Assembly (NCBI GenBank): GCA_035318925.1
Contig: DATHDS010000015.1
Location: 1-64,000, forward strand
Direction: 5' to 3'
DNA length: 64,000 bases
Source of the DNA: VAXT01 sp035318925
Lineage (GTDB): Bacteria; Actinomycetota; Thermoleophilia; Gaiellales; Gaiellaceae
The position numbers were made by a program, and so were the translations under genes. Under the pieces are notes generated by a model. That model had not been told where the DNA came from and ran no database searches. It worked only from the letters and a program-made list of their open reading frames with translations. Of this stretch, positions 59,759 through 64,000 are shown in pieces; the stretch's first letter is position 1; each line of letters begins with the position of its first letter.

Positions 59759-60630
59759 CCCCGGCGAACCTGCGGCAGGACCCGCTCTCAGGACGGCTCG
59801 TCGCCATCGCGCCGGCGCGGGCGCGGAGGCCCGGAGCGGAGCGGGAAGCGGTCGCGCCTGCGACCGCCGAGGAGCTCGAGCAGTGTCCGTTCTGCGCAGG
59901 ACGCGAGGATCGCACGCCGCCCGAGACCTTCGCGGTCGCGCCTCCGGGCCGCGAGCCCGACACGCCCGGCTGGCAGGTCCGCGTCGTCCCCAACCTCTAC
60001 CCCGCGTTCGACCACCAGGAGGTCGTCGTCCACACGCCACGCCACGCCCGTTCTTTGGCCGAGCTCGACGACGAGGAGCTCGACTCGGTTGCGGTCGCCT
60101 GGAACGCTCGGCTCGAGGCGGCACGCGAAGCCGGCTTTGCTCATCCCTTCCTCCTCGTCAACGAAGGCAGGGAGGCGGGCGCAAGCCTTCCGCACAGCCA
60201 CTCCCAGCTCGCCTGGCTCCGTGAGGCCCCCCCCGAGGTCGTCGCGGAGCTACCCAGGTTGCAAAAGAGCGACTGCGCGCTCTGCGAGGTGCTCCGAGAC
60301 GAGACACTGGAGATCGCATTCGAAGGGGACCTCTCGCTCCGTGCGGCCCAGGCCGGCCGCGTACCGTACGAGCTGCTGATCGCTCCGCAGGCGCATGACG
60401 AGCGGCCGGCCGAGGAAGACATCCGCGGCGCGCTGAGCCTGCTCCGAGCTGCCGTCCAACGATTGCACGCGACGGAAGGCCCGGTCCCGCTCAATGCGTG
60501 GCTGCACACCGGCGCCCACTGGCATTTCGAGATCGTGCCGAGGCTCACCGTCTTCGCCGGCCTCGAGCTCGGCGCCGGCCTCTACGTCAACTGGTTGCCG
60601 CCCGATGAAGCGGCTCAGCGGTTGCGTTAG
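59755..60630 (+). CDS. galT: galactose-1-phosphate uridylyltransferase-like protein with probable CTG start
   Basis: A 291-residue HIT-superfamily nucleotidyltransferase if started at CTG 59755. The conserved N terminus (LRQDPLSGRLVAIAPARARRP, then CPFCAG, a zinc cysteine pair) and WQVRVVPNLYPAF are encoded in frame upstream of the first conventional start (TTG 60055). No ATG, GTG or TTG lies between them and the slipin gene. The CTG overlaps the slipin stop by 4 bp (CTGA), the same geometry as other junctions here. The active site is HSHSQ in SLPHSHSQLAWL, with SDCALCEV and HWHFEIVPR further on. It may transfer a nucleotide to galactose- or other sugar-1-phosphate. Confidence 0.8.
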   Translation: MTPANLRQDPLSGRLVAIAPARARRPGAEREAVAPATAEELEQCPFCAGREDRTPPETFAVAPPGREPDTPGWQVRVVPNLYPAFDHQEVVVHTPRHARSLAELDDEELDSVAVAWNARLEAAREAGFAHPFLLVNEGREAGASLPHSHSQLAWLREAPPEVVAELPRLQKSDCALCEVLRDETLEIAFEGDLSLRAAQAGRVPYELLIAPQAHDERPAEEDIRGALSLLRAAVQRLHATEGPVPLNAWLHTGAHWHFEIVPRLTVFAGLELGAGLYVNWLPPDEAAQRLR

Positions 60631-60932
60631 TCAGAGGACTCTTTGGATCCGTTCAGCTCGCGAAAGCGCTGCGCGGCCTCGATCGCCGCGCCGAGATTCA
60701 GCCCTTTGTCCTTGGCCTGCTTGATCAGCATCACCGTCTCCAGCGCATCCATGTCGTAGATCCGCTGCTTCCGGCCGTGAGTCGGAATCTGAGCCTTGTT
60801 CGTCCAGTAGTCGAGCTGCATCTTCGAAATGCCCGCGATCTGGCACACCTGGCCCAGGTACAGCTGGATCTTGTCCAGATGCTCCGCGAGATCGATCGGC
60901 TCTAGAAGATCTACTTGTCTGCTGGCGGCCAT
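60627..60932 (-). CDS. MerR-type transcriptional regulator
   Basis: A 101-residue DNA-binding protein. The helix-turn-helix YLGQVCQIAGISKMQLDYWTNKAQIPTHGRKQRIYDMDAL (about 32-70) has the MerR order with the wing. There is only a short dimer region (about 75-98) and no effector domain, so it resembles small MerR regulators. ATG 60932 is chosen: GGGAGAG lies 5-9 nt upstream. The longer frame to 60992 crosses the promoter. It overlaps galT by 4 bp at the 3' end. Confidence 0.85.
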   Translation of the reverse strand: MAASRQVDLLEPIDLAEHLDKIQLYLGQVCQIAGISKMQLDYWTNKAQIPTHGRKQRIYDMDALETVMLIKQAKDKGLNLGAAIEAAQRFRELNGSKESSD

Positions 60933-60973
60933 CAACTCTCTCCCGGCGGAAAAACGAAACCCCTCTCCGCGAA

Positions 60974-61019
60974 GATATATCGCTCTCAGCACTTTTTGTG
61001 AAGTGTTTCGTCCCGAAAC
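60974..61019 (-). promoter_or_regulatory. merR-type gene promoter with operator
   Basis: Minus strand -35 TTCACA (60997-61002), 17 bp spacer, -10 TATATC (60974-60979). Directly upstream is the palindrome GTTTCGTCCCGAAAC (61005-61019), a perfect 6+3+6 repeat that may be an autoregulatory site. The region is AT-rich compared with its surroundings, and the gene has a 36-40 nt leader with a ribosome-binding site. Confidence 0.65.
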
Positions 61020-61044
61020 CGCTTGAAATTGCGGCGTATTCCCT

Positions 61045-61204
61045 GGAGGGGTTGGCGGAACATTGCTCGTCGCCGGGGTGCGCTGCTTGTTCCGAGGCCG
61101 CGGACGCAGGGAGCCCCGATAGTGACTATCGGGGCGACTGAGGACCCGGCATCGGGGCGAGCAGCGCGGCCCGGCGGCTCAGACCATGTTTCGCCAACCC
61201 CTCC
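61045..61204 (+). repeat. dispersed inverted-repeat element, copy 3 of 3
   Basis: A 160 bp copy close to copy 2 in layout, with internal hairpin 61113-61123 and 61125-61135. Its termini are GGAGGGGTTGGCGGAACAT and a matching mirror. Where the left arm differs from copies 1 and 2 (T to G, and TG to CA), the right arm carries the complementary change. It lies 4 bp past the gyrA stop and before the merR-type promoter, antisense to both genes. Confidence 0.92.
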
Positions 61205-61208
61205 CTGA

Positions 61209-63728
<2,520 letters not shown>

Positions 63729-63745
63729 CTAGGCCCTCACCACGA

Positions 63746-64000
63746 TCAGACGTCCAGGAATCTGACGTCCTTCGCGTTCGACTCGATGAAATCGCGGCGC
63801 GGCTCGACCTGGTCGCCCATGAGCATCGAGAACATCCGGTCCGCTGCAGCGGCGTCTTCGACCTCCACCTTGATCAGCATCCGCTTCGCGGGATCCATCG
63901 TCGTCATCCAGAGCTCCTCGGGGTTCATCTCGCCGAGGCCCTTGAATCGGCCGATGTTGATCCCTTCCTTCGCGAGCTCGAGCGCCTCGCGGCGGAGCTC
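63746..64000 (-). CDS. gyrB: DNA gyrase subunit B, C-terminal part (cut by window edge)
   Basis: The minus-strand frame is open to the right edge. It holds the end of the TOPRIM/tail region: INIGRFKGLGEMNPEELW, TTMDPAKRMLIKVEVEDA, FSMLMGDQVEPRRDFIESNA and a terminal DV. The family ends this way, so only the C-terminal 84 residues are seen. The stop lies 17 bp before the gyrA start, giving a gyrB-gyrA operon. dnaA, dnaN and recF, often next to gyrB, would lie further right if present. Confidence 0.97.
   Translation of the reverse strand, partial: ELRREALELAKEGINIGRFKGLGEMNPEELWMTTMDPAKRMLIKVEVEDAAAADRMFSMLMGDQVEPRRDFIESNAKDVRFLDV

Noticed and set aside
59755..60057. frameshift or fusion between slipin and galT
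   Set aside because: The slipin stop and the full GalT N terminus are both intact; a 4 bp CTGA overlap explains the arrangement more simply.

Overview
This 64 kb window comes from a high-GC bacterial chromosome, most likely a deep-branching actinobacterium of the Thermoleophilia type (Gaiellales or Solirubrobacterales). That placement is an inference. It rests on the high GC content, frequent GTG and TTG starts, many genes that look leaderless, a two-domain MshD-like acetyltransferase, a three-domain LigD, and an N-terminal GHGVG motif in the SpoIID protein. No rRNA and no prophage are visible. The only tRNA is tRNA-Lys(CTT). The left edge cuts a PASTA protein and the right edge cuts gyrB.

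Layout. 0-7.5 kb: secreted proteins (a polyproline multi-domain protein, an M14 carboxypeptidase, an SGNH-like protein), an orphan contractile-injection spike protein, a degenerate metallo-beta-lactamase-fold protein, and tRNA-Lys with a 3'-flanking tandem repeat. 7.5-18.2 kb: cell-surface sugar genes. WbpA-, WbpB- and WbpD-like enzymes point to an N-acetylated amino-glucuronate, and RmlA/B/C/D to dTDP-L-rhamnose. Between them lie a subtilase, a SpoIID protein and a Ser/Thr kinase. 18.2-25.2 kb: an MMPL exporter, Hsp20-Lon, a small membrane protein and an M23 peptidase. 25.2-28.1 kb: divergent zur and znuACB. 28.3-33.5 kb: a split TSUP exporter, trehalose-phosphatase, a HAD protein, PolX, a polyprenol-phosphate mannosyltransferase and thioredoxin. 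34.6-37.6 kb: a TPP-riboswitch-controlled thiDMEL operon. 37.6-46.6 kb: an MrfA-type helicase, a dimethylargininase-like enzyme, NDH-2, a GNAT, a lipoprotein and LigD. 46.9-54.9 kb: a fatty-acid synthesis supercluster read leftward (fabZ, fabH, fabD, fabG, fabF, HAD, GNAT, accD, accA), with birA divergent from it. 55.5-64 kb: a PGRP amidase, NfeD-slipin-GalT, a MerR-type regulator, gyrA and gyrB.

Three signals stand out. First, a dispersed 160-220 bp element occurs three times (28054, 52366, 61045). It has about 20 bp terminal inverted repeats, an internal perfect hairpin, and compensatory changes between its arms. It abuts stop codons and in one place supplies the start of fabG. Second, many genes have a TANNNT hexamer 6-10 nt before the start codon. 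Three divergent pairs share a symmetric TANNNTA core, which suggests leaderless, bidirectional promoters. Third, a near-perfect 29 bp Zur-type palindrome begins exactly at the znuA start codon. All functions were assigned by motif reading without database searches.
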